A program made the translations under genes and the position numbers. Shown here piece after piece: positions 18,791-28,238 of a DNA stretch of 64,000 nt (positions are counted from its first letter, which is position 1; every line of letters begins with the position of its first letter). This DNA comes from Desulfobotulus pelophilus (lineage in GTDB: Bacteria; Desulfobacterota; Desulfobacteria; Desulfobacterales; ASO4-4), in NCBI RefSeq assembly GCF_026155325.1, contig NZ_JAPFPW010000014.1, positions 29,584-93,583 of the forward strand. Reading direction: 5' to 3'. The notes below the pieces were generated by a model. That model did not search any database and was not told where the DNA came from. It saw only the letters and a list, made by a program, of their open reading frames with translations.

Positions 18791-19929
18791 TGAAAAACAG
18801 TATGGGAGTTTACATTCATGTGCCTTTCTGCAAATCCCGCTGCAGGTACTGTGATTTTTATTCCACTGCCAGTCTTCAGGCTATGGATGACTGGTCGCAA
18901 GCCATTCTGGATGAAATAAGTCTCATGGAAAAACCGAAGGGAAAGGGGGTGGATACCCTGTATTTTGGAGGGGGAACTCCCTCTCTTCTGGATGCGGATG
19001 TGATAGGCCGGATTGTGGATGCTGTGGATAGCCGATACGGCATCCGACAGGGGGCTGAAATCACGCTGGAAGCCAATCCTGGCAGCGTTTCACCTCATAA
19101 ACTGATGGAATTTCGCCATGCCGGAGTGAATCGTTTGCATTTCGGCATACAGAGCCTGGATGAACAGGAACTTTGTTTCCTTGGCCGTAGCCACAGTGTG
19201 AAAGAAGCTCTGGATGCATGGGATGCGGGAAGGAGGGCCGGTTTTTTCAATATGGGATTGGATCTGATCTACGGGCTTCCAGGTCAGGGCAGGGTCTTCT
19301 GGGAATCCGGACTGAAAAAAGCGCTGAGCCTTGGGCCGGATCATCTTTCCCTTTACATGCTTTCCATAGAGTCGGATACCCCCATGGGACGGGATCTGGA
19401 GGCAGGGGTGCTTTCTGCCCCGGATGAATCCATGGTGGCGGATCTTCTGCGGTTTACGTTGTACTATATGGATGCAGCCGGTTACCCATGGTATGAAGTC
19501 TCCAGTTTTGCAAGGGGAGAAGAATTCCAGTCCCGTCACAATCTCGGGTATTGGGAAAAAAAAATTTGCCTTGGTTTCGGACCGGGTGCCCATAGCTATA
19601 TTCATCCCCTGCGATGGTCCAATGCTCCGGATCTTGCTTTTTATATCAACTCAGTGAGGCAGAAACAGCTTCCACGTATTCTGGAAGAGCCCCTGACCAG
19701 GGATGGGGAGCAGATTGAAGGGTTTTATCTGGGGTTCAGAACCCGCAAGGGACTGGATATCCAGGCATGGGATACTGCGTTTGGCGGTTCTTTTCATACA
19801 GAATACGGGGGTCTGCTGGATTATTATGAGCAGAAAGGTTTTTTGATTTGTGACAGCCGGTTCTGTCGTCTCACTGTGGAGGGAATGGTTTTTCTGGATG
19901 CCGTTACGGCAGCTTTCTGCTGTAGCTGA
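18790..19929 (+). CDS. hemW: Radical SAM haem chaperone HemW
   Basis: HemN-like protein that binds haem and delivers it to target enzymes; it is not itself a coproporphyrinogen dehydrogenase. The 379-residue protein has the cluster motif C14-X3-C18-X2-C21, YFGGGTPSLL (about 58), EANPGSVS (about 94) and GLDLIYGLPGQ (about 157). A HemN C-terminal domain follows. The extra N-terminal segment of true HemN with its fourth cysteine is absent, which favours HemW. It is the second gene of a coupled radical-SAM pair. Confidence 0.9.
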   Translation: MKNSMGVYIHVPFCKSRCRYCDFYSTASLQAMDDWSQAILDEISLMEKPKGKGVDTLYFGGGTPSLLDADVIGRIVDAVDSRYGIRQGAEITLEANPGSVSPHKLMEFRHAGVNRLHFGIQSLDEQELCFLGRSHSVKEALDAWDAGRRAGFFNMGLDLIYGLPGQGRVFWESGLKKALSLGPDHLSLYMLSIESDTPMGRDLEAGVLSAPDESMVADLLRFTLYYMDAAGYPWYEVSSFARGEEFQSRHNLGYWEKKICLGFGPGAHSYIHPLRWSNAPDLAFYINSVRQKQLPRILEEPLTRDGEQIEGFYLGFRTRKGLDIQAWDTAFGGSFHTEYGGLLDYYEQKGFLICDSRFCRLTVEGMVFLDAVTAAFCCS

Positions 19930-19961
19930 CAGGCGTTCTGTGGATGGATAACAGGCAAGGG

Positions 19962-19999
19962 CAGCTCCTCCTGTCGATACTAACCGACGGAAGGAGCTG
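19962..19999. terminator. Hairpin between convergent hemW and DUF2333 genes
   Basis: Inverted repeat CAGCTCCT...AGGAGCTG with an inner GTCG...CGAC stem and loop ATACTAAC. It lies between two convergent stops. There is no immediate T-run, so its strength as an intrinsic terminator is uncertain. Confidence 0.5.
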
Positions 20000-20037
20000 G
20001 GATTATGCCGGTTTCTACCTGTCTTTTTTGGGTAGGA

Positions 20038-21138
20038 TCAGGTGGAAATGGTTGCTATCAGAACACTAATGTAAAAGCGAGCCAGAGATATGTGGGTGGC
20101 AAGATTGGCTCTGTGATTGGCGAGAAGCCCGCTCATGTCGCTATTTAAAATAATAAGTGGTTTGATTTCTTCTGCTTTTTTGCAGTAATAGATGGCTTTG
20201 CGCAGGCTGTCCAGCCCGTCTCGATTCTGCAGCATGGGATAAAAATCATGTTCTACAGCTTCAAGAATGATGGACATGGCATTGGCTACTCCCTGGGAAT
20301 AATAGAAGTAATCGTCAGCCTTAAAAAAGCTGACAGGCCGTCCATCGCTTTCATGGCTTTTGATGAGGTTCTCATTGCAGCTGCCCAGAAGATTCTTATA
20401 GGCAATGAGCAGAGGGATGAGATTGTCGGAACGGTTGAAAAAATTGGCATCGCCCTTGGCCAGTTGTTCCTGGTAGCGGCCCATTTCCCTGAGTCCTGCC
20501 TTATATTTTGACTCTGCTGATGGAAACCAGAATTTAGTGGGGCGGATCATGAACCAGTTCATGGCCTGCTCCAGATGCGTATTGAAGGAAGCCGTGCTGC
20601 CGGTTCGGGAAATATCCTCGGCCAGCTTCACGGCTGTTCTTCGTGTGACCTCAAGGGTACCCAGCTGAAAGTTGTTTACGTTGTCCGTGGGGCGGATCAG
20701 ATCATTGGGCCGCCATCCCCAGAATCGTTCATACAGCTCGTGATGCATGGGCTGCATGGCTGCTTCCACAAAAGCCCAGCCGACTACATTCTGGGAAGTA
20801 GCCGTATTGGGTGGAGGCAAAGATGCTGCACGGGAAGACCGGGCAGGAGTTTCTGCAGCCATTTCAGTCCGGGTGGTTTCTCTGGGAGTGATGGTCTGAA
20901 CATGTCCTTCACTTCCTGGGCGTATGATGCTCTGGCCTTCCCTGTCGCTGGAAGACAGGGAAGGTGCTGCTTCAATGGGATTCGGGCTGTCTGTTGACCG
21001 CATGATCCCGAAAATAGTACCGGTAAGCCATAGCCCGAAAAGAGTAAAAAAGATTGCCTTGCCTGCCTGACGGGTGGCAAAGATGCCAAAGGAACTGGTT
21101 TCCTCTTTTGAATTTTCTGTATCCCTGTCATTGTGCAT
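20038..21138 (-). CDS. DUF2333 family membrane-anchored protein
   Basis: A 366-residue protein with one N-terminal membrane helix (AIFFTLFGLWLTGTIFGI, about 28-45), a low-complexity Ser/Thr/Pro linker (about 50-115) and a conserved helical periplasmic domain. The signature GWRPNDLIRPTDNVNNFQLG (about 139) matches DUF2333 as I know it. Function is unknown. ATG 21138 has AAGGA upstream. It follows selB by 36 bases on the same strand, so the two may be co-transcribed, although there is no known functional link. Confidence 0.75.
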   Translation of the reverse strand: MHNDRDTENSKEETSSFGIFATRQAGKAIFFTLFGLWLTGTIFGIMRSTDSPNPIEAAPSLSSSDREGQSIIRPGSEGHVQTITPRETTRTEMAAETPARSSRAASLPPPNTATSQNVVGWAFVEAAMQPMHHELYERFWGWRPNDLIRPTDNVNNFQLGTLEVTRRTAVKLAEDISRTGSTASFNTHLEQAMNWFMIRPTKFWFPSAESKYKAGLREMGRYQEQLAKGDANFFNRSDNLIPLLIAYKNLLGSCNENLIKSHESDGRPVSFFKADDYFYYSQGVANAMSIILEAVEHDFYPMLQNRDGLDSLRKAIYYCKKAEEIKPLIILNSDMSGLLANHRANLATHISLARFYISVLIATIST

Positions 21139-21174
21139 GGTGGGTCCTTATGGGCGTTGTTTTTTAGAAAAAGT

Positions 21175-23139
21175 TTATCTTTCCATTGGGTTCTGTTTCC
21201 TGAGCTTCCGTGTGTCACCGATGCGGATGGTCAGGTGAATGCCGTCAAAATATTCCATGAGCGGTATGACATATTTTCGTGCAATACCGCCGCAGACTTC
21301 CTTGAATTGAGTTGGATTCATTTCTTCATTTTGAAGGAGAAAGTCAACTACTTTTTCCTGAAGTTCATCCAGAGAAGTCCGATAAAAATAAAGTTCTTCC
21401 TTTACCCTGACCATGAGATTTTCCCGGATAAGAATTTTCATCACATCCGGAGCTGCCTGGGCCTGTCCCTTGTCCAGCGTTCTTACTATTTCCCGGAAAT
21501 AGGGAGGGGTGATGCCCGCTTCCTTGTAGACGGCGAGAATTCTTTCCCGCAGGGCTTCCTGATCCACCTGAAGGGCAACCTTGTGGGTGCTGAGCCGGAC
21601 AATTTCTTCTTCCTGTACCATTTGCCCATCTTTTACCAGCTGGTTCAGGATCTGGTTGAGAAGGCGAGGCTGAATATAGGAAGGGAACTTGCTTTTCAGC
21701 TCTTCTTTGGGCAGGCCTTCTTTCAGAGGGTGGGACTGATGAAACTTTTCCAGGTAGTCCGTTGCAAAATAGCAGAGCCTTGTAAAGGCATCTGCATGAA
21801 TATAGCTTTTGGCTTCCTTATCCATAACCAGAATGGTCCGGTTGGAAAGGAGTTTCTGCAGGATTCCGCCCAGCTGTTTTTCCGAGAGGTTGGTCACCAG
21901 TCTGAGGTCGGAGAGGGTGGAGCCTACAGCCCCCGCCTGAAGCAGGTGGAAGGCAGCGGCTTCTTCACTTCCGGACTCACTGAGATGGTTGAGCCCCTCA
22001 ATGATTGAATCCTGGAACCGTTTGTGCTTTCGGGGTACGGGGTTCAGTATGGTGCCGCCCCCGATGGTTCGGACAGGGGAGTAGGAGCGTACCACATAGC
22101 GGTCATCCCGAACGCAGACCATGGGAGTGTCAAAACGGAACTGGACAGGTGCTTTTTCTCCGGGGGACAGGGTATCCCTGTCAAGGAGAATGGTGAGCGC
22201 TGTGATTTCGCTGGTACCCGTATGAAAACGGACGCGGGTGCGGTTTTTCAGGGGCTTTTCATTGCTGGGCAGATAGTGAAAATCCGCATCCACCATGAAG
22301 GTATTTTTCAGAGCGTCTACGGGGGCAATGACATCTCCTCGCTGCACTTCCGAAAGATCCAGGCCCTGAAAGTTCATGGCAGTTCTCTGACCGCATACCG
22401 CTGCCGTGACGTTGTTGTTGTGAACCTGCAGTCCCCGTACGCGGGACTGGGTCAGGGCGGGATATACCATTACGGTATCGCCCGTGCTGACGGAACCGGA
22501 AATCAGGGTTCCGGTAATCACGGTACCAAAGCCCTTCATGGAGAAGGCTCTGTCTACAGGGAGTCTGAAAACGGTAGTGTTACGGATGTCCGGTACCAGA
22601 TAGGCCATATGGGCGATGGTACGAATCAGTTCTTCCAGGCCCTGACCCGTATGGGAGGAAACAGGGATGATGGGTGCTTCGGCAAGAAAGCTATCGGAAA
22701 GAAAATCTCTGACATCTTCCGTGACCATTTCGAGCCATTCTTCATCCACCAAATCGCACTTGGTGAGTACCACAATACCCTGGCGGATGCCCAGTAGAGA
22801 ACATATTTCCAAATGCTCACGGGTCTGGGGCATGGTGCCTTCGTCGGCTGCAATGACCATTGCAACGATGTCGATGCCTGAAGCACCGGCAACCATGTTT
22901 TTGACAAATTTTTCATGACCGGGTACATCCACAACCCCGAGACGTCTGCCGTCCGGGAGGTTGAGAGAGGCAAATCCTAACTCAATGGTGATACCCCGTT
23001 TTTTTTCTTCTTTCAGTCGGTCTGTGTCCGTTCCCGTAAGCGCACGAACAAGGCTTGTTTTCCCATGATCGATATGACCGGCTGTGCCGAGAATAATTTC
23101 TTTCAAAATACCGCAAGGCTCCGTTGGAGAAGTGTGCAT
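21175..23139 (-). CDS. selB: Selenocysteine-specific translation elongation factor SelB
   Basis: GTPase that brings Sec-tRNA to UGA codons followed by a SECIS hairpin. The 654-residue protein has the EF-Tu-like G domain ([13 protein letters not shown] about 18; DVPGHEKF about 72; TKCDLVD about 128), two beta-barrel domains and the C-terminal winged-helix repeats that read the SECIS RNA. ATG 23139 has no good ribosome site. An in-frame TTG (giving [17 protein letters not shown], the usual SelB N-terminus) has GGAG 11 bases upstream and may be the real start. The organism therefore probably makes selenoproteins. selA, selC and selD are not in the window. Confidence 0.95.
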   Translation of the reverse strand: MHTSPTEPCGILKEIILGTAGHIDHGKTSLVRALTGTDTDRLKEEKKRGITIELGFASLNLPDGRRLGVVDVPGHEKFVKNMVAGASGIDIVAMVIAADEGTMPQTREHLEICSLLGIRQGIVVLTKCDLVDEEWLEMVTEDVRDFLSDSFLAEAPIIPVSSHTGQGLEELIRTIAHMAYLVPDIRNTTVFRLPVDRAFSMKGFGTVITGTLISGSVSTGDTVMVYPALTQSRVRGLQVHNNNVTAAVCGQRTAMNFQGLDLSEVQRGDVIAPVDALKNTFMVDADFHYLPSNEKPLKNRTRVRFHTGTSEITALTILLDRDTLSPGEKAPVQFRFDTPMVCVRDDRYVVRSYSPVRTIGGGTILNPVPRKHKRFQDSIIEGLNHLSESGSEEAAAFHLLQAGAVGSTLSDLRLVTNLSEKQLGGILQKLLSNRTILVMDKEAKSYIHADAFTRLCYFATDYLEKFHQSHPLKEGLPKEELKSKFPSYIQPRLLNQILNQLVKDGQMVQEEEIVRLSTHKVALQVDQEALRERILAVYKEAGITPPYFREIVRTLDKGQAQAAPDVMKILIRENLMVRVKEELYFYRTSLDELQEKVVDFLLQNEEMNPTQFKEVCGGIARKYVIPLMEYFDGIHLTIRIGDTRKLRKQNPMER

Positions 23140-23283
23140 GTGGCAGGCGTTCGTTTGGGAAGAACCTCCAGATTTAGAAGGTCGAACGCCATGGAATCCT
23201 GTATGAATTAGTGCATAAGGCCTTCCGGGTCAAGATTTCCTTTTAAAAGGTCCTTTCTTTTTCCGGATGAAAGAAAAAAAGCC

Positions 23284-23312
23284 TTGCATTTTTTTACCGC
23301 CACAGATATAAG
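23284..23312 (+). promoter_or_regulatory. Putative promoter of the tRNA-His/tRNA-Arg unit
   Basis: TTGCAT (23284-23289), a 17-base spacer and TATAAG (23307-23312), placed 17 bases before the tRNA-His gene. The -10 is good and the -35 weak. Confidence 0.5.
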
Positions 23313-23328
23313 CAATCTCGTTTTTGTG

Positions 23329-23404
23329 GTGGGTATAGCTCAGTTGGCAGAGCACAAGGTTGTGGTCCTTGGGGTCGAGGGTTCGAGCCCCTCTACTCAC
23401 CCCA
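23329..23404 (+). tRNA. tRNA-His (GTG)
   Basis: 76 bases including the encoded CCA. The anticodon arm is CAAGG-TTGTGGT-CCTTG with anticodon GTG, the D arm is GCTCAGTTGGCAGAGC, and the T arm is GAGGG-TTCGAGC-CCCTC. The base before the acceptor (23328) is G and the discriminator is C, the G-1:C73 identity pair expected for tRNA-His. Confidence 0.97.
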
Positions 23405-23415
23405 TAAAAAACTCT

Positions 23416-23492
<77 letters not shown>

Positions 23493-23501
23493 TAAAAAGT
23501 A

Positions 23502-23536
23502 AGGGTTTACAGCTTAGAGCTGTAAACCTTTTTTTT
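23502..23536 (+). terminator. Strong intrinsic terminator after the tRNA pair
   Basis: Perfect 11-bp stem GGTTTACAGCT/AGCTGTAAACC with loop TAG, followed directly by eight T residues. Confidence 0.93.
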
Positions 23537-24020
23537 ATTGTTTTTAATTAATCCCAGTTTTTCAACTGACGCAGCTGGAATTTATCGGAACAACTTTTGG
23601 ATTCAGAATGGTATTCTGCAAGGTTTACGTTTCTGAAAAATGACAAGTCACCTCCACTCGCACATCTGCAGCCTTCCACCGTCCCGCTGCCATCAATCAA
23701 TCCCGTACCGATCCGCCTGTTCTGGATACCCGAAATATGCGGATTTCCATAAGGGATTTTTAATCATAAAAAACCGCCCCGCTGTGGGAACGTGCTTTGG
23801 TTTTTTATGAATCAGGGCTGATTAAAAAAGATAATAATCACTGTCCGCTGTGCACGAGACGAACCGGTTAGTACAAATTCTGGCTGTTCCCGTAGACAAG
23901 GCCGGACCTGGTACCGGCGGAAAAGGCTTTGTCACTGTTGTCGGCAGCGGGCAAGGAGGACTAAAACCGGCCATCGTCAGTCGGAACGCTTTTCCTGTAA
24001 AATGAGGACAGGGATGGACA
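23537..24020. other. Long gene-free region with one hairpin
   Basis: No convincing gene in 484 bases. A 10-bp perfect inverted repeat ATAAAAAACC (23766-23775)/GGTTTTTTAT (23799-23808) encloses a GC-rich loop with CCC...GGG pairing. Its T-rich arm on either strand makes it terminator-like. A 101-codon minus-strand frame (23822-24127) has no ribosome site and no recognisable sequence, so I left it out. Confidence 0.45.
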
Positions 24021-24134
24021 ATGAGCCGTGTACGAAACCTGTCCCCACGGTTTCGTGTGAGGGTAGTGCTGGGGTGGTTACTTACCGGTGTACTGGCAGG
24101 GTTAAGGATTGTATTTCTTATACTCATTATATAG
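24021..24134 (+). CDS. Possible small single-span membrane protein (37 residues)
   Basis: A short frame that encodes a basic N-terminus (MSRVRNLSPRFRVRV) followed by a hydrophobic stretch (VLGWLLTGVLAGLRIVFLIL) ending in a TAG stop. AGGGATGGACA precedes the ATG. The positive-inside pattern and continuous hydrophobic run look non-random, but so short a frame may arise by chance. It lies 55 bases before the cardiolipin synthase gene and could be a leader or partner of it. Confidence 0.35.
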   Translation: MSRVRNLSPRFRVRVVLGWLLTGVLAGLRIVFLILII

Positions 24135-24189
24135 ATACAATAGTACTATTGGGTGAAAGGCTCGCTGCGCGTCATTCCTTTTCCTGCTT

Positions 24190-25635
24190 ATGAACTGTCT
24201 GGATGGGTATATGCTTACGCTGATTGCTGTTTTGGTTACCGTTGTGGAGGTTCTGGCCATTCTCATGGCGATTCATGCTGTGATGTATGCCAGAAGTTCC
24301 CAGGGGGCAGTGGCTTGGGTGATTGCACTGATCACTTTTCCATGGCTGACGCTGCCCTTTTACTGGGTTTTCGGAAGAAATAAGTTTCATGGTTATCTGG
24401 AGGCTCTTCGGCAGGGCTCCCTGGAAAAAGCCCGTGAAGTGAAGGAGCAGATAGAGACTCTGGAAAGATACCGTGCGTTTTCTCCTGAAGATCAGCCGGA
24501 CACATACCGGCTATTTGAAAGTCTTGCACGAGCACCTTTTACCCGTGGCAACAAGGTTCGGCTTCTTGTGAATGGGAAGGCTACATTTGAAGCCATTTTT
24601 TCAGCCATAGGAGAAGCGGAAAATTATATTCTGCTGGAATTTTTTATTGTGCGGGATGACGCTCTGGGCCTGCGACTGCAGAAGCTTCTCATGGAAAAAG
24701 CCAGGGCAGGCGTCAGGGTGTATTTTCTCTATGATGAGATCGGCAGTCGTAAACTGAAAGCCGGGTATGGTCGCAGGTTGAGGGATGCGGGTGTGCAGTT
24801 CCGGCCTTTTTTTACCCGCAGGGGTTTTTTTAACCGGTTTCAGCTGAATTTCCGCAATCATCGTAAAATTGTTGTGGTGGACGGCAGGGAAGCTTTTGTG
24901 GGCGGGCATAATGTGGGAAGGGAGTATCTTGGGAAAAGCAGGAGGTTCGGTTTTTGGCGGGATACCCATATGGGCGTACGGGGGCCGGCAGTTCTTGCGG
25001 TCCAGCGGGTGTTTGAAGGGGACTGGTATTGGGCCACAAGAGCGACACTTTCTCTGCGTAGGGATCCGGAAAATGAAGAGGGGATGGGTACCCCTCTTCT
25101 GGTTCTACCCACGGATCCTGCCCACAATCTCGAAGCATGTTCCCTTTTTTTTGTGAATGCCATTCTGGCTGCCAGAAAAAGAGTCTGGATTGCAAGCCCC
25201 TATTTTGTTCCCAACGATGCTGTGATGCAGGCCTTGCAGACAGCCGCTCTACGGGGTGTGGATGTACGTATTCTGCTTCCATCCCGTTCGGATTTCTGGC
25301 TGGTTCATCTGGCCGGTTATGCCTATCTGCAGAAACTGGCCATGGAAGGCATTCGTATTTTTCGGTATCTTCCGGGGTTTTTGCACCAGAAAGTGATGCT
25401 GGTGGATGATCAGTTTGCAGCCGTTGGTACGGCCAATGCCGATAACAGATCCTTTTATCTGAACTTTGAAATCACGCTGATTGCAGCGGACTCAAAAGTG
25501 GCGGAGACTGTCGGGGAGATGCTGCAGAGAGATTTTAACGTTTCCTGTGAGGTCAATGCTCAAAGCCTGCCAAAACCTTTGTGGTTTTATCGTTTTGCCG
25601 TTCGTTTTGCAGGTCTCTTTTCTCCCGTGCTGTGA
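24190..25635 (+). CDS. cls: Cardiolipin synthase (phospholipase D family)
   Basis: Membrane enzyme that joins phosphatidylglycerol to another phospholipid to make cardiolipin. The 481-residue protein has two N-terminal membrane helices (about 8-30 and 40-60). It has two HKD motifs: NHRKIVVVDGREAFVGGHN (about 222) and LHQKVMLVDDQFAAVGTAN (about 397). Its length is typical for the ClsA type. The start is uncertain: ATG 24190 lacks a clear ribosome site, and ATG 24211 (MLTLIAV) with GGATGG just before is an alternative. The 3' end overlaps a convergent small membrane-protein gene by 49 bases. Confidence 0.92.
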   Translation: MNCLDGYMLTLIAVLVTVVEVLAILMAIHAVMYARSSQGAVAWVIALITFPWLTLPFYWVFGRNKFHGYLEALRQGSLEKAREVKEQIETLERYRAFSPEDQPDTYRLFESLARAPFTRGNKVRLLVNGKATFEAIFSAIGEAENYILLEFFIVRDDALGLRLQKLLMEKARAGVRVYFLYDEIGSRKLKAGYGRRLRDAGVQFRPFFTRRGFFNRFQLNFRNHRKIVVVDGREAFVGGHNVGREYLGKSRRFGFWRDTHMGVRGPAVLAVQRVFEGDWYWATRATLSLRRDPENEEGMGTPLLVLPTDPAHNLEACSLFFVNAILAARKRVWIASPYFVPNDAVMQALQTAALRGVDVRILLPSRSDFWLVHLAGYAYLQKLAMEGIRIFRYLPGFLHQKVMLVDDQFAAVGTANADNRSFYLNFEITLIAADSKVAETVGEMLQRDFNVSCEVNAQSLPKPLWFYRFAVRFAGLFSPVL

Positions 25636-25901
25636 TCACCGGGAGAGCTCTGTCCATTATTATCTTTGTTTTCCGATGGAGGGGAGCGGAAGGTACGAAT
25701 CCGGAAGAAGGAAATGATGGCAAAGGTAATACTGAGCAGTATGATGAAATTGGCGGCAAAGAAAAACAGGATAAAGTAGCCCGGTTCTTCAAGGTGGTAG
25801 GCAATTCGTAGCACCAGTATGCCGAACAGGGCAAAAGCAAGGGACAGCAGGATGAGAAAGCCGTAAAAAAGCTGGTAACCGGATGCAAAGAAAAATTTCA
25901 T
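25587..25901 (-). CDS. Small two-helix membrane protein, unknown
   Basis: A 104-residue protein with two strong membrane helices (YGFLILLSLAFALFGILVL about 12-30; YFILFFFAANFIILLSITFAI about 39-60) and a basic, polar C-terminal tail of about 40 residues. ATG 25901 is preceded by GAGGAG with six-base spacing, which is the main evidence that it is real. It is convergent with and overlaps cls, and divergent from nth. No family recognised. Confidence 0.6.
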   Translation of the reverse strand: MKFFFASGYQLFYGFLILLSLAFALFGILVLRIAYHLEEPGYFILFFFAANFIILLSITFAIISFFRIRTFRSPPSENKDNNGQSSPGDHSTGEKRPAKRTAKR

Positions 25902-26028
25902 GATGGGCTCCTCTCTTGCGGGTTGTGACATCATTTTGTCCTGCATCTGACGCCATTGAAATGGACAGTCTGGCTGATACACGAAAATGGGCTGCAAGGT
26001 CACGTTTTTTCTTAAGGAATGGAGTACA

Positions 26029-26691
26029 ATGTCCGGTTCGAACTTTTGTATTCATCGTTTCATGGAAATTTTGAAGGAGGCTTACAGGGAGTGGAATGCT
26101 CCTGTCATAAGTCTTATGGCGGCAACGGGTGCAACGCCTTTCGGTGTTCTTGTGGCAACACTTCTTTCCCTGCGGACCAAGGATGAGGTTACGGAAGCAG
26201 CGGCACGGAGACTTTTGAGCAGGGCAGATACTCCTGAGCGTATGCTGAATCTGGGTGAGGAGCGTATACGGGAGTTGATTTTTCCCGTGGGGTTCTACCC
26301 GACCAAAGCCAGGCGACTTATGTCCATCGCTGCCATTCTCGTGGAAAAGTATGAAGGCGGTGTTCCGGATTCTATGGAGGAGCTGCTGGCCCTGCCGGGG
26401 GTGGGGCGCAAAACAGCCAATCTTGTTCTGGTGGAAGGGTTCGGTATTCCAGCCATTTGTGTGGATACCCATGTTCACCGCATTTCCAACCGACTGGGCT
26501 ATGTGGAAGCCCCTACGCCGGAAAAAACGGAAATGGCACTCAGGGCCAAGCTGCCCCTTGAGTACTGGGTTGCCTACAATGAGATTCTTGTGGCTTTTGG
26601 TCAGACCCTCTGCCGACCAGTCTCCCCATGGTGCAGCCGGTGTCCTGTGGCTGCCCTTTGTCCGCGTAAAGGGGTAGAGCGCTTCCGCTGA
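26029..26691 (+). CDS. nth: Endonuclease III-type DNA glycosylase/AP lyase
   Basis: Base-excision repair enzyme that removes oxidised pyrimidines. The 220-residue protein has the helix-hairpin-helix LPGVGRKTANLVL with catalytic Lys (about 119), the catalytic Asp in CVDTHVHRISNR (about 142) and a C-terminal 4Fe-4S motif CX6CX2CX5C (CRPVSPWCSRCPVAALC). I chose ATG 26029 (GGAG five bases upstream) over a longer frame to 25987. Confidence 0.95.
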   Translation: MSGSNFCIHRFMEILKEAYREWNAPVISLMAATGATPFGVLVATLLSLRTKDEVTEAAARRLLSRADTPERMLNLGEERIRELIFPVGFYPTKARRLMSIAAILVEKYEGGVPDSMEELLALPGVGRKTANLVLVEGFGIPAICVDTHVHRISNRLGYVEAPTPEKTEMALRAKLPLEYWVAYNEILVAFGQTLCRPVSPWCSRCPVAALCPRKGVERFR

Positions 26692-26733
26692 AAGACTGTG
26701 TGTTTCCCCAAAAGCAGGTACAGGCTTTTGGGG

Positions 26734-27723
26734 CTATCCGCCGATTCGTATCATAGCCGTGTCAACCTGATCTGCGCTCTCCGGGTTAAAGTGATGTTCC
26801 GCGCCTTTATGCTTTAGACTTTCCCGTAATATTTCCTGCAGTCTGCTATTGGGTACTCCCCGGCGCAGGGGGCCTCCTATGTCCATGCTTTCATCGGAAA
26901 GAAGGCAGGGCCGCAGGCGTCCATCGGCAGTGAGTCTGAGGCGGTTGCAATTGTGGCAGAAATGTCTGCTCAGTGCCGGGATGAAGCCGATTTCTCCGAT
27001 GGCTCCCGGAAAGGAAAAGCGGCTTGCAGGACCGTCTTCGGCTTCGCTGCTGATGGGTGAGAGAGGGCCGAGGGGTTCCAGAATCTGTCGGATTTCGGGT
27101 ACCAGTATGGGGCGGTGGTTCCTGTTGTGGCGATGACCGATGGGCATTTCCTCAATGAAGCGGACACTGACGGGCCATTGACGGGCAAGGGAGGCCAGTG
27201 GAAGAAAATCTTTTTCATTGATTCCCCGAAGGGCAACGGCATTGAGTTTGATCCGGAAAGAACCGGATTCAACGGCTCTTTCTATCCCTTCCCACACGGT
27301 ATGGAAGCAGTCTTTGCCTGTGATGCGGGCAAATTTGCCGGGGTCCATGGTATCCAGACTGATGTTGAGTTGATGAACTCCGGCCTCCTCGAGCTGATTA
27401 AGGGTAGAAGCCAGCCGTACACCATTCGTGGTGATGGCAAGACGGCGGAGACCCGGAAGTTTTCCCAAATGATTCAGAAAAGAAAAGACGCCTTTTCGAA
27501 TCAGGGGTTCTCCGCCCGTAATGCGTATTTTACGGATTCCCATATCAAGGGCTGTCTGAGCAATTACAAGAATTTCCTCAAAGCGCAAAATATGCTGATG
27601 GGAAAGCCTGGGATTGGGTTTTTCGGGAGTGCAGTAGAGACACCTAAGATTGCAGTGATCTGTTATGGAAATGCGCAGATAGGTGACGGGCCTGCCGCAT
27701 CCATCCTGAAGAGGTAGGGTCAC
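26734..27723 (-). CDS. moaA: GTP 3',8-cyclase MoaA
   Basis: Radical SAM enzyme for the first step of molybdenum cofactor synthesis (GTP to 3',8-cH2GTP, with MoaC). The 329-residue protein has the SAM cluster motif C24-X3-C28-X2-C31, a second cluster motif CX2CX13C (CHNCNRLRL...CLLS, about 252-269), and the essential C-terminal Gly-Gly tail. It overlaps the end of moaC by four bases (ATGA), which shows translational coupling. Confidence 0.97.
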   Translation of the reverse strand: MTLPLQDGCGRPVTYLRISITDHCNLRCLYCTPEKPNPRLSHQHILRFEEILVIAQTALDMGIRKIRITGGEPLIRKGVFSFLNHLGKLPGLRRLAITTNGVRLASTLNQLEEAGVHQLNISLDTMDPGKFARITGKDCFHTVWEGIERAVESGSFRIKLNAVALRGINEKDFLPLASLARQWPVSVRFIEEMPIGHRHNRNHRPILVPEIRQILEPLGPLSPISSEAEDGPASRFSFPGAIGEIGFIPALSRHFCHNCNRLRLTADGRLRPCLLSDESMDIGGPLRRGVPNSRLQEILRESLKHKGAEHHFNPESADQVDTAMIRIGG

Positions 27724-28202
27724 AGGCTGCTCCGTACAAACATGCCGGACTTTCCACCCTCTTTTTCCATAAGCCGTATGCCGGAAATCTCCATGGTTTT
27801 GTCCATGGATTTAGCCATATCATAGAGGGTGAGAGCGGCGGCGGCTACGGCTGTTAACGCTTCCATCTCCACACCGGTTTTGTCAAAGGTTTTCACTTCT
27901 GCCTCAATGCCTATGCAGTTGTGGTTTCTGTCTGTTGTAAAATCTACACGGATTCCTGTCAGAATAAGAGGGTGGCACATGGGAATGAGCTCTGCCGTGC
28001 GTTTGGCAGCCATAATGCCCGCAATGCGTGCGGTTTCAAGAACATTGCCTTTTCTTCCCTGACCGGAAAGGATTTGGCTGAGGGTTTCCGGTTTCATATG
28101 AATGGAGCCTTCTGCTCTGGCGCGTCGGAGGCTGGGTTGTTTATCGGATACATCTACCATCCGTACCCGTCCTTCGTTATCAAGGTGTGTCAGTTCGGAC
28201 AT
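27720..28202 (-). CDS. moaC: Cyclic pyranopterin monophosphate synthase MoaC
   Basis: Converts 3',8-cH2GTP to cyclic pyranopterin monophosphate. The 160-residue protein has normal length with the conserved MVDVSDK start region, IPMCHPLILTG (about 74), TGVEMEALTAV (about 110) and the catalytic KSMDK motif (about 130). It lies 36 bases after the MoaE-like gene and is coupled to moaA. Confidence 0.97.
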   Translation of the reverse strand: MSELTHLDNEGRVRMVDVSDKQPSLRRARAEGSIHMKPETLSQILSGQGRKGNVLETARIAGIMAAKRTAELIPMCHPLILTGIRVDFTTDRNHNCIGIEAEVKTFDKTGVEMEALTAVAAAALTLYDMAKSMDKTMEISGIRLMEKEGGKSGMFVRSSL

Positions 28203-28238
28203 TGTTTTCCTTATGCCTCTGTCTGGTCTGTCGGGGAG

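Noticed and set aside
23822..24127. 101-codon minus-strand frame in the gene-poor region
   Set aside because: Pro/Thr-rich, no ribosome site and no family resemblance; it also overlaps the more plausible small membrane peptide.
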